This document shows positions 1 through 11,314 of a DNA stretch of 54,647 nucleotides, piece by piece. How positions within the stretch are numbered: the first letter of the stretch is position 1; each line of letters begins with the position of its first letter. The DNA comes from Bauldia litoralis (GTDB taxonomy: Bacteria > Pseudomonadota > Alphaproteobacteria > Rhizobiales > Kaistiaceae). The position numbers and the translations under genes were made by a program. The stretch is from contig NZ_FMXQ01000001.1 in assembly GCF_900104485.1 (NCBI RefSeq), forward strand, positions 790,001-844,647, given 5' to 3'. A model generated the notes under the pieces. That model was given only the letters and a program-made list of their open reading frames with translations, was not told the DNA's origin and did no database searches.

Positions 1-50
1 CTTGCCGAGGGGGTTCGGACGGGAATGACGGGGTCTTTGTTCGTTCCGGA

Positions 51-2042
51 GTGGCGGTCGTGAGAGGCCCCACCCTATTGGGAACCGTTATGCGCGGAAG
101 CGCCGACGGGATCGATCTCGGCAGCGAACCGCCGCTGCGCGTCGGCGAAACGTCCGATGAGGCCCCGGTCCGCCGCTCCGTCAGCATCCGCTGGCTGTCG
201 GGCACCATTCTCACCGGCCTGACGTCGGTCTTTCTCATGGGCGGCGCTTTGATGGCCGCTCTTTCCAACCCGCACCAGTTCGCCGAGTTGCCGGACGCCG
301 CCGACAGCTCGATCATCGCCCCGGCCGCGAGCATCGCCTTTGGCCGCAAGGGCGATCGCATCCAGCCGCTGCTCGAGGAGGTTTCGAGCCGCCAGATCCT
401 CCAGGTCTCGACGGTTACCAAGCAGGGCGAGCGCGATTTCATCAAGCTGCGCCCCTTCGCCAAGATCGTCGCGACCCTCTCCGCCCGCGAGTCGGAGTTC
501 GACGAGCAGATCCCGACCTATGACGCGATGCGGATTTTCGCCGACACCTCGGCGCCCGAAGCGCCGGATAAGGGCGACGACGTCGCTGGAACCGACGACC
601 AGTTCTATGGCGCCGACGTCGATGGCGAGGTTTCGGTCAAGGTCAGCGACTTCCCCGTTGGCGGCATCGAGATCGACACGACCTTTGCCCCCGCGACCGA
701 GGACGTCGAGGCAATTGTCCGCGCCTCGCTGCAATCCGGCGACGGCTCGGCGCAGATGTCGGCGCTCGCCTATATCGACCCGACCGGCGATTCCGAGGAA
801 TTCGTCGAGGAAGATCCCTTCACGGCATTGGGCGTCAGCATCGTGCCGGAGAACGTCTCCAGCGTCGTCAAGTCGTCGACGGGCGAGGACGGAGGCGATG
901 GCAGCGAGGAGCGGATCGTCGCTGTTGCCAAGGGCCAGTCCTTCATGTCCCTTCTCCAGGACAACGACATCACCGAGCGCGACGCCAAGGCGATCGTCGG
1001 CGCATTGTCGGAACTGGTCGATCTCAACAGCATTCACGTCGGCCAGAAGGTCCGCGTCGCCTATGCCGTCAACATCGACGAGGCCGACCCCGAGCCGATC
1101 CGAGTCAGCGTCTATGACGATGGCGCCCATCAGGCCAGCGTTGCCCGCACCGACGACGACGGCTTCCGTCGGACCGACGAGCCGGTTCTCGGCACCAATG
1201 CCCTCGCCGAGGTCGAGCCCGAGAAGTTCGGCGCCATGCCCAAGGTCTATGACGCGGTCTATCGCACCGCGCTGGAGCAGGAGGTCCCCAAGGCGCTGAT
1301 CGACCAGCTGGTTCGCGTCTTTGCCTTCGACGTCGACTTCCAGGCGCGTATCTCGCCCGGCGATACGATCGAGGTTTTCCATTCCCTGCCGGAAGACGAT
1401 GCGGCCGCCAGCGAACCGGAAGTGCTCTTCGCCGCTCTGACCCTCAATGGCGCCAGCAAGCGCTTCTACCGCTTCCGCACCCCCGACGACGGCGTCGTCG
1501 ACTACTATGACGAGGAAGGCCGGAGCGCGAAGAAGTTCCTGATGCGCAAGCCGATCACCTCCGGCGTCCTGCGCTCGCGCTTCGGCATGCGACGCCACCC
1601 GATCCTTGGCTATTCCCGCCTGCATTCCGGCGTCGATTATTCCGCCCCGCGGATGACGCCCATTCTCGCCGCCGGCAACGGTGTGGTCGAAAAGGCCGGC
1701 AGGACCTCGGGCTACGGCAATCTCATCATCCTGCAGCACACCAACGGCTACGAGACGGCCTACGCTCACCAGACCAAGTTCGCCGATGGCATTCGCCCGG
1801 GCGCCCGGGTCCGCCAGGGCCAGGTCATCGGGTATGTCGGCTCGACAGGCCTGTCCACCGGACCGCATCTCCACTTCGAGATGCGGGTCAACGGCAAGGC
1901 GGTCGATCCGCTCCGCATTCGCCTGCCGCGCGGCCGCGTCCTCGAGGACCAGCTGCTCGCCGCCTTCGAACGCGAACGCGAGCGCATCGACAATCTGCTT
2001 GGCAACCAGGGCATTCCGACCGAGGTCGCCTCGACCAACTAG
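51..2042 (+). CDS. M23-family membrane-anchored metallopeptidase with LysM-like segment
   Basis: Probable periplasmic cell-wall peptidase or LytM-type factor. A hydrophobic segment at about residues 48-71 predicts an N-terminal membrane anchor. A LysM/OapA-like segment lies at about 296-345. The C-terminal M23 domain (about 505-625) has the zinc ligands in HSGVD (His525, Asp529) and HLHFE (His606, His608), so it looks catalytically competent, unlike degenerate EnvC/NlpD-type factors. The GTG at 51 gives 663 aa; an in-frame ATG at 90, preceded by GGGAA, is an equally plausible start. The gene converges on the ABC transporter operon. Upstream control lies outside the window. Confidence 0.92.
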   Translation: MAVVRGPTLLGTVMRGSADGIDLGSEPPLRVGETSDEAPVRRSVSIRWLSGTILTGLTSVFLMGGALMAALSNPHQFAELPDAADSSIIAPAASIAFGRKGDRIQPLLEEVSSRQILQVSTVTKQGERDFIKLRPFAKIVATLSARESEFDEQIPTYDAMRIFADTSAPEAPDKGDDVAGTDDQFYGADVDGEVSVKVSDFPVGGIEIDTTFAPATEDVEAIVRASLQSGDGSAQMSALAYIDPTGDSEEFVEEDPFTALGVSIVPENVSSVVKSSTGEDGGDGSEERIVAVAKGQSFMSLLQDNDITERDAKAIVGALSELVDLNSIHVGQKVRVAYAVNIDEADPEPIRVSVYDDGAHQASVARTDDDGFRRTDEPVLGTNALAEVEPEKFGAMPKVYDAVYRTALEQEVPKALIDQLVRVFAFDVDFQARISPGDTIEVFHSLPEDDAAASEPEVLFAALTLNGASKRFYRFRTPDDGVVDYYDEEGRSAKKFLMRKPITSGVLRSRFGMRRHPILGYSRLHSGVDYSAPRMTPILAAGNGVVEKAGRTSGYGNLIILQHTNGYETAYAHQTKFADGIRPGARVRQGQVIGYVGSTGLSTGPHLHFEMRVNGKAVDPLRIRLPRGRVLEDQLLAAFERERERIDNLLGNQGIPTEVASTN

Positions 2043-2161
2043 TCTCTTTGCCGGCTCTGCCGCTTTTGCTTAGCCGGGAAAGGATTCGCGGGGTCGGCAT
2101 TCGTTGCCCTGCGGCGATGGACGGAGTCGTCCGCTTCGCCGGCAAAGCGACGCCGACAAGC

Positions 2162-2941
2162 CTAATGGCTGACGTTGGCGAGGAAGGTCTTCAGCCGCTC
2201 GGTCGCCGGGTTGCCGAACACCTCCTCTGGCGGCCCCTCCGCGACGACCACCCCCTGGTCCATGAAGACCGTGCGCGTCGACACCTGGCGGGCAAAGCGC
2301 ATCTCATGGGTGACGATCATCATCGTCGTCCCCGCCTCGGCAAGGCCGCGGATGGTGACCAGCACCTCCTGCACCAGTTCGGGATCGAGCGCCGAGGTCA
2401 CCTCGTCGAGCAGCAGGAGGCGCGGATCCATCGCCAGCGCCCGGGCGATGGCGACGCGCTGCTGCTGGCCGCCGGACAGGGCCGAGGGATGATGGTCGCG
2501 GCGTTCGGCGAGGCCGATCCGGTCAAGCCAATGCTCGGCGATCGTCCGGGCCTCGCTGGCCGGCTTGCCCTGCACCTTGGTCAGCCCGAGCATGACGTTG
2601 CTCAGCGCCGTGAGGTGCGGAAAGAGATTGTAGCTCTGGAAGACCATGCCGATCCGCGACCGCTGTCGGGCAAGCTGGCGCCCTGACAGCCGCGTTCGCC
2701 GGCCGTCGGGCGACACCCGGTAGCCGAGCGGATCGCCGTCGAGGCGAATCTCGCCGCCCTCGAACTCCTCCAGCAGGTCGACGCAGCGCAGCAGCGTCGT
2801 CTTGCCCGAACCGCTCGCTCCGATGATCGACACCACGTCGCCGGAATAGACGTCGAGATCGACGCCGCGCAGGATCGGGTTGGCGCCGAATGATTTCTCC
2901 AGCCCCGCGATGTTGAGGACGGCTTCGCCGCGATCGCTCAT
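2162..2941 (-). CDS. Amino-acid ABC transporter ATP-binding protein
   Basis: ATPase subunit (259 aa) of a polar amino-acid-type (PAAT, GlnQ/HisP-like) importer. It has Walker A GASGSGKTT, the Q-loop in GMVFQSYNLFPH, signature LSGGQQQR, Walker B LLLLDEVTSAL and the H-loop in TMMIVTHEM. The ATG at 2941 overlaps the stop of the upstream permease by 4 bp (ATGA), which indicates translational coupling. The frame stays open far upstream, but that part lies over the permease and is non-coding. This is the last gene of the order binding protein, permease, permease, ATPase. The substrate cannot be read from the sequence. Confidence 0.95.
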   Translation of the reverse strand: MSDRGEAVLNIAGLEKSFGANPILRGVDLDVYSGDVVSIIGASGSGKTTLLRCVDLLEEFEGGEIRLDGDPLGYRVSPDGRRTRLSGRQLARQRSRIGMVFQSYNLFPHLTALSNVMLGLTKVQGKPASEARTIAEHWLDRIGLAERRDHHPSALSGGQQQRVAIARALAMDPRLLLLDEVTSALDPELVQEVLVTIRGLAEAGTTMMIVTHEMRFARQVSTRTVFMDQGVVVAEGPPEEVFGNPATERLKTFLANVSH

Positions 2942-3591
2942 TGGTTCTGGAACCTGCGCTCGACCCATCCGCCGCCGGCCGAGATGGTGAGGTTGATGAC
3001 AAGGTAGAGCGCGCCGACGAGCGCGTAGAATTCCATGGTCATGAAGGTGCGGCCGATGACTTCCTGGGTGGTCAGCAGCAATTCGCCGACGCCGATCGCC
3101 GAGAGCAGCGACGACGCCTTGACGATCTCGACCGCGGTATTGACGAAGTTCGGCGCGATCTGGCGCAGCGCCTGCGGCACCAGCACATAGGCCAGCATCT
3201 GCGGAAAGGTCAGGCCGATGGCCCGCGCCGCGTCGGTCTGCCCGGCGGGAATCGCGTTGAGCGCGCCGCGCAGCGTCTCGCCGATATGGGAGGCGCAGAA
3301 GATCGTCAGCGCCAGCACCCCGGCCTCGATCGGTCCGGGGCTGATCCCGAGGCCGGCCGGCATGTAGTAGCTCGCCAGGATCAGCACCAGCACCGGCGTA
3401 CCGCGCACGATGTCGACGAAACCGCGGAAGGGCAGCGCGGCGATTCGACCGCCATAGGTCAGCATCAGGCCGATCACCAGCCCGAGGATGGTTCCCAGCA
3501 CCACCGCGGCGCCCGATATGCCGACGGTCAGCAGGAAGCCGTGCCACAGCGGCCCGGAGGCGGAGTCGAGAACCTCGAGGAAGCGCTCCAT
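2938..3591 (-). CDS. Amino-acid ABC transporter permease
   Basis: Inner-membrane subunit of the polar amino-acid importer, 217 aa, His/Glu/Gln/Arg permease family. Several hydrophobic helices are evident. The cytoplasmic EAA-type loop that docks on the ATPase is visible as DAARAIGLTFPQMLAYVLVPQALRQ (broken here by family variation at its first residue). The RGTPVLVLI motif typical of these permeases is present. It lies 10 nt downstream of the first permease and overlaps the ATPase gene by 4 bp. Confidence 0.94.
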   Translation of the reverse strand: MERFLEVLDSASGPLWHGFLLTVGISGAAVVLGTILGLVIGLMLTYGGRIAALPFRGFVDIVRGTPVLVLILASYYMPAGLGISPGPIEAGVLALTIFCASHIGETLRGALNAIPAGQTDAARAIGLTFPQMLAYVLVPQALRQIAPNFVNTAVEIVKASSLLSAIGVGELLLTTQEVIGRTFMTMEFYALVGALYLVINLTISAGGGWVERRFQNQ

Positions 3592-3601
3592 CGCCCGCCC
3601 C

Positions 3602-4261
3602 TCAGAACTTCGGGAAGGCCGCTTCGAGGCGGCGCAGCCCCGTCGCGATCAGCGCACAGGTGAAAACGTACATCAGGCTGGCGATCATCCACACCTCGAT
3701 GACGCGAAAACTCTCGTTGTTGATCTTGCGCGCCTGGAAGGTGAGTTCCGGCACGGCGATCACCGCCGCGATCGAGGTGTCCTTGAACAGCGAAATGAAA
3801 TTGTTGCCGACGCTCGGCAGCGCGTTGCGCAGCGCGATCGGCAGGATGACCCAGATCGCCGTCCCCGTCCGCGTCAGGCCGATCGACTGCGCCGCCTCGG
3901 TGATTCCCTTCGGAATCACCTGGATCGCCGCGCGGAAGGATTCGGTCAGATAGGCCCCGGCATAGACCGCCAGGACGGCGGCGAAGGTGATGACATTGTC
4001 GAAGCGGATGCCGATCGAGGGCAGCGCGAAGAAGGCGAAGAGCGCCAGCACGAGAATCGGCACGTTGCGGATCAGGCCGACATAGAGCGCCACCAGGATC
4101 CGCGCCGGTCGCCCGCCATAAACGGCGGCGAGCGCCGCCAGGATGCCGATCAGCGAACCGACCAGCAACCCGCCGAGCCCCATCTCGAGACCGAGAAGGA
4201 GCCCGGCAAGGAGGTCATCGAAACCCCGGAAGACCGCGCCGAAATTGAGCGTGTAATCCAT
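3602..4261 (-). CDS. Amino-acid ABC transporter permease
   Basis: First of two permeases (219 aa) that should form a heterodimer in the inner membrane. The EAA loop EAAQSIGLTRTG, followed by LPIALRNALP, is clear, and RNVPILVLALF matches the family motif. It shares fold but little identity with the second permease, as usual for GltJ/GltK-type pairs. It is 30 nt downstream of the binding-protein gene in the same operon. Confidence 0.94.
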   Translation of the reverse strand: MDYTLNFGAVFRGFDDLLAGLLLGLEMGLGGLLVGSLIGILAALAAVYGGRPARILVALYVGLIRNVPILVLALFAFFALPSIGIRFDNVITFAAVLAVYAGAYLTESFRAAIQVIPKGITEAAQSIGLTRTGTAIWVILPIALRNALPSVGNNFISLFKDTSIAAVIAVPELTFQARKINNESFRVIEVWMIASLMYVFTCALIATGLRRLEAAFPKF

Positions 4262-4291
4262 CGCCCCTGTCCGGCGCGGCGCTTCGGAAGC

Positions 4292-5131
4292 CTAGCGGAG
4301 TTCGCCGGGGAAGCCGACCTGCGGTGCCGGCGGCTTCTCGCCGAACCACTTCTCGAAGGAAGCGGAATAGGCCGGGAAGTCGACGCCGGTCATCGCTTCG
4401 CGGAAGGCGATGTCGACGAAATGCAGGAAGTCCGGATCGCCCTTCTTGACCGCGCAGGAATAGGTCTGCGGGTTCCAGCCGTAGCCGCCTTCGACGTAGC
4501 GGTCGGGGTTCTGCGCGACGAACCACTTGGCCGACGACATGTCGGTGGCGGCTGCGTCTGCGCGGCCCGAGTTGAGCGCCTGATACATCAGGTCGACGCT
4601 GTCATACTGGTCGACCTTGGCGTCGGGAAGCGCCTGGTGGACCATGTCCTCGGCATAGACATTCTGCAGCACCGACACGGTGATGCCGTCGCCCGCCGCC
4701 ACCAGGTCGTCGTAGCTCTTGTAGTCGCCGTCCTTCATCATCAGGACGCCGACGCCTTCGCGGTAATAGGGAATCGTGAAGTTGACCTGCTGGGCCCGCC
4801 CGCCGGTCACCGTCATGAACTGGCAGGTAACGTCGACCTTGTCGGTCAGCACGTTCGGGATCCGCGAATCGGACGACTGGGTGACGTACTCGACCTTCTC
4901 GGGATCGTCGAAGATGGCCTTGGCCAGGATGTGGCCCATGTCGACGTCGTAGCCGACGAGGTTGCCCTGATCGTCCTTGAAGTGCCACGGCGGGTTGGTG
5001 CTGCCGGTGCCGACGATGATGTAGCCGCGATCGAGAATGGTCTGCAGCCGGTCTTCGGCCGCCGCACCGCCCGTCGCCATGGAGGTGACGACGACCGCCC
5101 CCGCCACCAATGCGCCAATTTGCATTTTCAT
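4292..5131 (-). CDS. Periplasmic amino-acid-type substrate-binding protein
   Basis: Solute-binding protein (279 aa) of family 3 (SBP_bac_3). The N-terminus MKMQIGALVAGAVVVTS, ending near GGAAAE, is a Sec signal peptide. The mature domain starts with DRLQTILDRGYIIVGTG and contains GYDVDMGHILAKAI, the usual lobe-1 pattern. It heads the operon with two permeases and an ATPase and is divergent from an IclR regulator 68 bp away. The ligand is probably an amino acid or related small polar compound; this is inferred from family only. Confidence 0.94.
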   Translation of the reverse strand: MKMQIGALVAGAVVVTSMATGGAAAEDRLQTILDRGYIIVGTGSTNPPWHFKDDQGNLVGYDVDMGHILAKAIFDDPEKVEYVTQSSDSRIPNVLTDKVDVTCQFMTVTGGRAQQVNFTIPYYREGVGVLMMKDGDYKSYDDLVAAGDGITVSVLQNVYAEDMVHQALPDAKVDQYDSVDLMYQALNSGRADAAATDMSSAKWFVAQNPDRYVEGGYGWNPQTYSCAVKKGDPDFLHFVDIAFREAMTGVDFPAYSASFEKWFGEKPPAPQVGFPGELR

Positions 5132-5151
5132 GGGTATCCCCCTTCCCTGAG

Positions 5152-5182
5152 GTCCGGTATAGCAGACATGATGTCCGGAATA
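5152..5182. promoter_or_regulatory. Candidate operator: 21-bp-spaced direct repeat between ABC operon and IclR gene
   Basis: The 68-bp divergent intergenic region carries gtccggtata (5152-5161) and gtccggaata (5173-5182), 9 of 10 bases identical and exactly 21 bp apart, that is two helical turns. This spacing suits two regulator dimers or half sites on one DNA face. The neighbouring IclR protein is the obvious candidate binder. Inference only. Confidence 0.4.
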
Positions 5183-5199
5183 ACGATCAGGATGCTAGT

Positions 5200-6063
5200 A
5201 TGGAAGATGGGATCAGGCAACGGACGAATGGTGGAGGCGAAATCCCGGTCGCAGGGGACGAGCGCAAGGAGACGACCGCCGATGCCATTTCGCGCGGCAA
5301 GCCGACGCGGAATGCGACCCCCACCCGCGCCCGTGGCCTCGACCGCGCCGTCGAGATCTTTCAGTTGCTGCATGTCGTCCGGAAGCCGATTCCGATCGGC
5401 GAGATCGCGAAGCGGCTCGGCGCGCCACGATCGACGATCTACGAGATCGTCAATCTCTTCCTCGCCGCCGGTATCCTCGAATATTCCGGCAAGGGCGCCG
5501 AGGTCTTTTTCGGCCGGGCGATCTACCTCTATGCCAACGACTATTTCGCCACCCACGCGGTGGTCCGGCTCGGTGAGGAGGAGGTTCGCCGCCTCGCGTC
5601 GCTGACCGACGAGACCTGCCAGCTCTGCATGCCGGTCGGCAACAAGTATGCCGTCGTCTCGATGCAGAACAGCGCACGCCTCTTCCGCATCGGCTCGGAT
5701 GTCGGCGTGCTCGTGCCGATCCCCTGGACGGCATCGGGGCGCTTCTTCGTCGCCCACATGACCCCGGCGGAACTCGAGGCCTTCATCCCGCCGGAGGACT
5801 TCCGGCTGCAGGACGGGCGAAAGATAGACCCGGCGCTCTTCCTCGCCCAGGCCAAGTCGGCGCTGGCCGACGGGATCTGCATCATCCCCGGCCTCGTCGA
5901 CGAGCATGCCACCTGCGTCGCCGCGCCGATCACCGATCACGCCGGCCGCTGCGTCGCCTGCATCTGCTTCATCGTCTCCGCCGCCACCAGCGAGCAGCGT
6001 ATGCGGGAGTTGTCGGCGGTGCTGGTCGAATCGGCCAGGAAGATCTCGGCAAGCCCCGGCTGA
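5200..6063 (+). CDS. IclR-family transcriptional regulator
   Basis: DNA-binding regulator of 287 aa. A winged helix-turn-helix lies at about residues 45-110 (RGLDRAVEIFQLLH, then IGEIAKRLGAPRSTIYEIV). It is followed by the IclR effector-binding domain, with the Cys-containing pocket segment ETCQLCMPVGNKYAVV and a C-terminal GICIIPGLVDEHATCVAAPI block. The ATG at 5200 is chosen because CAGGA sits 8 nt upstream. A longer in-frame start at 5110 would overlap the divergent binding-protein gene. It most likely controls the adjacent ABC importer, and often itself. Confidence 0.93.
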   Translation: MEDGIRQRTNGGGEIPVAGDERKETTADAISRGKPTRNATPTRARGLDRAVEIFQLLHVVRKPIPIGEIAKRLGAPRSTIYEIVNLFLAAGILEYSGKGAEVFFGRAIYLYANDYFATHAVVRLGEEEVRRLASLTDETCQLCMPVGNKYAVVSMQNSARLFRIGSDVGVLVPIPWTASGRFFVAHMTPAELEAFIPPEDFRLQDGRKIDPALFLAQAKSALADGICIIPGLVDEHATCVAAPITDHAGRCVACICFIVSAATSEQRMRELSAVLVESARKISASPG

Positions 6064-6069
6064 AAGCAA

Positions 6070-6097
6070 AAAAGGCCCGGCGCGAACCGGGCCTTTT
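6070..6097. terminator. Bidirectional intrinsic terminator between IclR gene and clpB
   Basis: A perfect 11-bp inverted repeat aaaaggcccgg / ccgggcctttt is separated by the 6-nt loop cgcgaa. It is flanked by A on one side and T on the other, so it can act on both strands. It sits 7 nt after the IclR stop and 20 nt after the end of convergent clpB. Confidence 0.9.
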
Positions 6098-6116
6098 CAA
6101 TCTGCATGCTTGAGGC

Positions 6117-8726
<2,610 letters not shown>

Positions 8727-9014
8727 TTTGCCCTCCTGACCCGGACCCTCCGCCCAATCGGCGCGAAAGACCCGTTCGATGATTTGGCACGATCTAAAGG
8801 CTTCGGCGCCCGGTTCGGCACGCCTTGAAAAACATATGGTGATGACGAGCCGGTTAAAAAAGAGGCCCGGATTCGAGCCGCCCCGTCGAACCGGACCTGG
8901 CCTGGGTCACAATTCAGGCACCATTGTCTGGCTCACCGCACTGGCGGATATTGGACCGACCGGCGGCCGTCGCGGCCGACAGGAACAGACACGCCAGCCT
9001 TGATGAGGCCGATC

Positions 9015-10304
9015 ATGCCGATCTTCAGACTGAACCTCCCGATCGCATTTCTCGCGGCAGCGCTGGTTGGCCACGCTGCCCACGCCCAGGACGCCGAGCC
9101 GATCGACCTGTTCGACACCGGTCGCCCCAATCGCCAGGGCCTGCCGGCCAATGCCGATGCCCTCGGCATGGCGCCGGAGACCGTCGGCGCGGTCGGCTAT
9201 TTCACCCTGTCGACCGCGGCCGGCACGAACCTGCGGTCGAGCGGCGCGCCACGGCGCATGCGGATTGCTCTCCCGGACGGCGGCGCGGTCACCTGCACCC
9301 TCACCGCCGGAGCGCCGCAGAACGGCGTCGAGGTCCTCCGCGGTTCACTCGGCGACGGCAATGGCGCCGACCATTGCTACCTGCTGGTCAAGGATGGACA
9401 GGTCACGGGCGACATCCAGACCGCGACCGGCCGCTATCGCATCCTGCCGGCCGGACCGGGCAACACCCATGCGGTCGTCGAGATGCGGACCAATGCCTTC
9501 CCGGCTGAAGGCGACGTGGTCGAGCCACCGGTGCCGAAGCGGCGCGGCCGGAGCATGATCGGCGAGCCTCTGTGCGATGTCGCAGGCGCCGGCGATCGCG
9601 GCACCATCGACCTGATGGTGCTCTACACGCCAGCCGCCGCCGCGAAATCGGACATGGAGGTGATGGTCGCCGAGGCGATGACCCAGTTGAAGGACGCGCT
9701 GATGCAGCAGCCCGGCGAGAATTTCGGCGTCAATGTCCGCCTCGTCCACAGCCAGCAGGTCGATTATGTCGAGGGGGCCGATCTAGGCGTCGACCTCGAG
9801 CGGCTCAGCGGCGCCGAACCCGGCCAGCTCGCCGAGGTACCGGTGCTGCGCGACCGCTACAAGGCCGACATCGTCCACATGATCGTCGAGAATAATCTCG
9901 AATCCTGCGGTCTCGGCTGGATGATCGAGCCCGGCTACGACGACAGCGCCGACTACGCCTTCTCGGTCAGCGAACGGGTCTGCGCGGTCGACAATTTCAG
10001 CTTCGCCCACGAAGTCGGCCACAACATCGGCATGAACCACGACCGCTACGTCGTGGAGAATGCCGGGGACGAAGATATCAATTTCGGATTCGTTTCAGTC
10101 GACACCGGGCGGCGCACACTGATGGCCTATGACCACAAGTGCCAGGACATCGGCAAGAGCTGCCCGCGCATCCTGACCTTTTCGACGCCCGCGCCGGTGA
10201 TGGGTGGCGATACCGCATGGGGCGTCCCCCCGGCGCGCGGCGATGGCGCCTATAACCGCGAAATCCTCTGTCGCAACGCCCCGGGCATCGCGCAGTATCG
10301 CTGA
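9015..10304 (+). CDS. Secreted reprolysin-like zinc metallopeptidase
   Basis: Exported metzincin-type protease of 429 aa. The signal peptide MPIFRLNLPIAFLAAALVG ends near HAAHAQ. The catalytic motif HEVGHNIGMNHD fits HExxHxxGxxHD, the M12B/reprolysin zinc site, and a Met-turn candidate follows in TLMAYDH. The DLMVLYTPAA segment opens the catalytic domain, as in many bacterial members. The preceding 190 residues look like a propeptide or beta-rich domain with few known features. The ATG at 9015 has GAGG 6 nt upstream; an in-frame ATG at 9003 is possible. The substrate is unknown. It is flanked by clpB and DUF4167, which are often neighbours in this order, so it may be an insertion. Confidence 0.85.
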   Translation: MPIFRLNLPIAFLAAALVGHAAHAQDAEPIDLFDTGRPNRQGLPANADALGMAPETVGAVGYFTLSTAAGTNLRSSGAPRRMRIALPDGGAVTCTLTAGAPQNGVEVLRGSLGDGNGADHCYLLVKDGQVTGDIQTATGRYRILPAGPGNTHAVVEMRTNAFPAEGDVVEPPVPKRRGRSMIGEPLCDVAGAGDRGTIDLMVLYTPAAAAKSDMEVMVAEAMTQLKDALMQQPGENFGVNVRLVHSQQVDYVEGADLGVDLERLSGAEPGQLAEVPVLRDRYKADIVHMIVENNLESCGLGWMIEPGYDDSADYAFSVSERVCAVDNFSFAHEVGHNIGMNHDRYVVENAGDEDINFGFVSVDTGRRTLMAYDHKCQDIGKSCPRILTFSTPAPVMGGDTAWGVPPARGDGAYNREILCRNAPGIAQYR

Positions 10305-10350
10305 CGGACGGCGGCGCTGGATCGCGCCGCTCCGCCAGCAAGGCCGGACG

Positions 10351-10986
10351 TCAGTCCTCGACCGGCGTCGGCTCGGCCGCTGCGGCCTCGGCGCGCGGAG
10401 CCGCATTCTGGTCGTCCGTCCGTGCCCGGTAGGGGCGGCGGCGACGCGGACGCGGCGCCGGGGTCGAACCCTGGTCGTCGGGACGGATTTCCTGCGGCTG
10501 GTCGTCCGCGGCGGCGGCGATGTCCTGCCCGTTGCCGTTCACATGCGGCTGCGGATCGGACGCCGGCTGCGGATCGGAACCACCGGATTTCGGCCGCTCG
10601 TTTTCCTGGCGGGACTGGTTGCGATTCTGCTGGGTGTTGTCGTTGTTGCCGTCGTTGTCGCCGTCATTGTCCCCATCGTCGCCGTCGCGGAAATTCTGCT
10701 GCGGCTGGTTCTGGGGCTGCGGCTGGGCCGCCTGGGCAGCGGCGACGATGCGATAATAATGCTCGGCATGCTGCAGAAGGCTCTCGGCATGCACCCGGTC
10801 GCCGGACGACTGGGCGTCCCGGGCCAGCTGGGCGTAGCGTTCCGCGATGTGGAGCGGCGTGCCGCGGACCTTCACGTCCGGGCCGTTGCTCTCATACGAT
10901 CGCGTCAGCGGGTTCGGTCCCTTGCGGTTCCGCCCGCGCATACGCTTATTATTGTTATTGTTGTTGTTCTGGTGTCCTTGCCTCAT
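10351..10986 (-). CDS. DUF4167 protein, Asn/Asp/Gln-rich
   Basis: Conserved alphaproteobacterial protein of unknown function (211 aa). The ordered part is near the N-terminus: KGPNPLTRSYESNGPDVKVRG, read with HIAERYAQLARDA (about 22-60), is the recognisable DUF4167 core. It starts with MRQGHQ and seven Asn residues, then a basic KRMRGRNR patch. The C-terminal two thirds is low-complexity (GDNDGDNDGNND) and ends in an RRRRPYRAR cluster, suggesting a disordered, possibly RNA-binding protein. It lies downstream of prmC on the same strand, its usual place. A TTG codon just upstream at 10989 could also serve as start. Confidence 0.88.
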   Translation of the reverse strand: MRQGHQNNNNNNNKRMRGRNRKGPNPLTRSYESNGPDVKVRGTPLHIAERYAQLARDAQSSGDRVHAESLLQHAEHYYRIVAAAQAAQPQPQNQPQQNFRDGDDGDNDGDNDGNNDNTQQNRNQSRQENERPKSGGSDPQPASDPQPHVNGNGQDIAAAADDQPQEIRPDDQGSTPAPRPRRRRPYRARTDDQNAAPRAEAAAAEPTPVED

Positions 10987-11314
10987 CAACCTTCTCTTCT
11001 GCCTTTATAGCGGTCCGCGAATCCACTCACTGACGAGCTGCATCGCGATCGGGCGCTGCTGCCTGCGAATCCATCCGGGACTCGGAGTCTACCGGTATGG
11101 CTGTTGGCCTCTTTCGACGTTGACTCACCCGGTCAAGGTTCCCCGAGCAGGGAGCTCCGCGCTAAGCTGACTCGGTCCGCCCGTAACGATGTTGGATGGT
11201 CCGAAAAGGCCAGACGACATCCAAGATCTGATTTCGCTCGGTTGGAAGCGTGTACCAGCGCCCAAGAATCAAAGGGCGTATGCCCATGAAGATGCGATGG
11301 ACTTTGTCCGTTTC
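10987..11314. other. Non-coding interval between prmC and DUF4167 gene
   Basis: About 330 bp without a convincing gene. It must hold the leader of the DUF4167 gene, whose ribosome site (gagaagg) is next to 10987. Base composition is a little less G+C-rich than the flanks. A plus-strand open frame from 11189 runs into the prmC 3' end and has no recognisable similarity. I see no RNA gene, terminator or repeat. Confidence 0.5.

Noticed and set aside
2942-3547. Upstream extension of the ABC ATPase frame
   Set aside because: Lies over the permease gene in another frame and has an Arg-rich, motif-free translation; the ATPase starts at 2941.
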